Source: a virus. From it: DNA of 22,078 nt. A model generated the notes under the pieces. The model ran no database searches and was not told the origin of the DNA. It saw only the letters and a program-made list of their open reading frames with translations. Shown here piece by piece: positions 21,664 through 22,078 of this stretch. The stretch is from positions 1 to 22,078 of IMG/VR virus record IMGVR_UViG_3300001828_000097; one strand, 5' to 3'. Each line of letters begins with the position of its first letter. Positions within the stretch are counted from its first letter, which is position 1. Position numbers and translations under genes: made by a program.

Positions 21664-22078
21664 ATGCAACTGCGACCCCACCAGCAAGATGCTCTGGATG
21701 CTATGCTGGTCAATGAAAAGGGTCAGATCATCATCCCTACTGGTGGTGGTAAGACTCCTACCATGATCTATGACATCATCAGAAATCAGAAATATATTGA
21801 CAACGGTTGGACTATTGTTGTAGTTGCTCCTCGTATTCTTCTTGCAGAACAACTCTGCAAAGAGTTTCTTGAGGAGATTGATCCTATTGATAATCATGTG
21901 CATGTGATGCACGTTCACAGTGGTGAGACTCATCACTACAGTACCACTAATCCCGAGAAGATTCACGTCTTCAACAACACGGCCCGTGCATTTGGTGAGA
22001 ACGTCATCATCTTCACCACCTATCATTCTCTGAACCGTATTCAACAGGCTGATATTGATGTAGATACCATTTACTTTG
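21664..22078 (+). CDS. SF2 DNA/RNA helicase, 5' part (gene runs off the window)
   Basis: 138 codons of a larger gene, open to the window end. GGAG lies 5 bases before the ATG. Residues 1-12 (QLRPHQQDALDAM) resemble the Q-motif region of DEAD/DEAH-like helicases. IIIPTGGGKT is the Walker A motif (I), VVVAPRILLAEQL is motif Ia, and IIFTTYHSLNRI matches motif Ib/Ic. The DEAH box should lie just beyond the end; the last codons VDTIYF approach it. Such helicases in T4-like cyanophages are UvsW-like and act in replication and recombination; the precise subfamily cannot be decided from this part. Confidence 0.88.
   Translation, partial: MQLRPHQQDALDAMLVNEKGQIIIPTGGGKTPTMIYDIIRNQKYIDNGWTIVVVAPRILLAEQLCKEFLEEIDPIDNHVHVMHVHSGETHHYSTTNPEKIHVFNNTARAFGENVIIFTTYHSLNRIQQADIDVDTIYF

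Noticed and set aside
21589-22044. Minus-strand frame of about 150 codons opposite the helicase
   Set aside because: The plus strand has clear helicase motifs and a ribosome site; the antisense product has no recognisable features.

Overview
The window looks like part of a lytic, T4-like cyanophage genome (a myovirus of marine Synechococcus or Prochlorococcus). The signs are a small tRNA cluster, very large beta-rich tail-fibre proteins of the cyanophage type, tightly packed and overlapping genes all on the plus strand, T4-type late-promoter-like boxes, stem-loop/promoter cassettes between small genes, and an SF2 helicase. The host assignment is inferred from family resemblance; no decisive host marker such as a photosynthesis gene is present.

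Layout. 1-870: a terminator-like hairpin, tRNA-Leu(UAA), a small zinc-binding protein, a stretch with an imperfect direct repeat and hairpins, then tRNA-Thr(UGU) and tRNA-Pro(UGG). 919-16664: an adhesion module. It holds a 2037-aa pectin-lyase-like structural protein, a 62-aa coiled-coil protein, an 821-aa beta-helix fibre protein, a 114-aa small structural protein, and a 1422-aa fibre with an uninterrupted 63-triplet collagen-like (Gly-X-Y) rod and a C-terminal S74 intramolecular chaperone. These are followed by a 140-aa unknown, a 57-aa stand-alone copy of a fibre-tip domain, and three related fibre-like proteins. 16702-17088: a small probable fibre-associated protein.

17085-21018: an operon of four genes joined by 4-base ATGA overlaps behind a near-consensus sigma70 promoter. 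It encodes three 2-oxoglutarate/Fe(II) oxygenase-like proteins and one 634-aa protein. That protein joins a GT25 (collagen-galactosyltransferase/LPS-type) domain, a PLOD/LH3-type glycosyltransferase domain and a lysyl-hydroxylase-type 2OG-Fe(II) dioxygenase domain. 21019-22078: small ORFs separated by stem-loop/promoter repeats, then the start of an SF2 helicase.

The most interesting idea is that these parts form a phage-encoded collagen modification system. The fibre's collagen rod carries 17 lysines, all in the Y position (X-Lys-Gly), the context used by animal and mimivirus lysyl hydroxylases. About 5.8 kb downstream of the rod, one polypeptide carries domains for all three steps of hydroxylysine glycosylation: hydroxylation, galactosylation and glucosylation. 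The domain assignments rest on motifs seen in the sequence; the enzyme-substrate link is inference.
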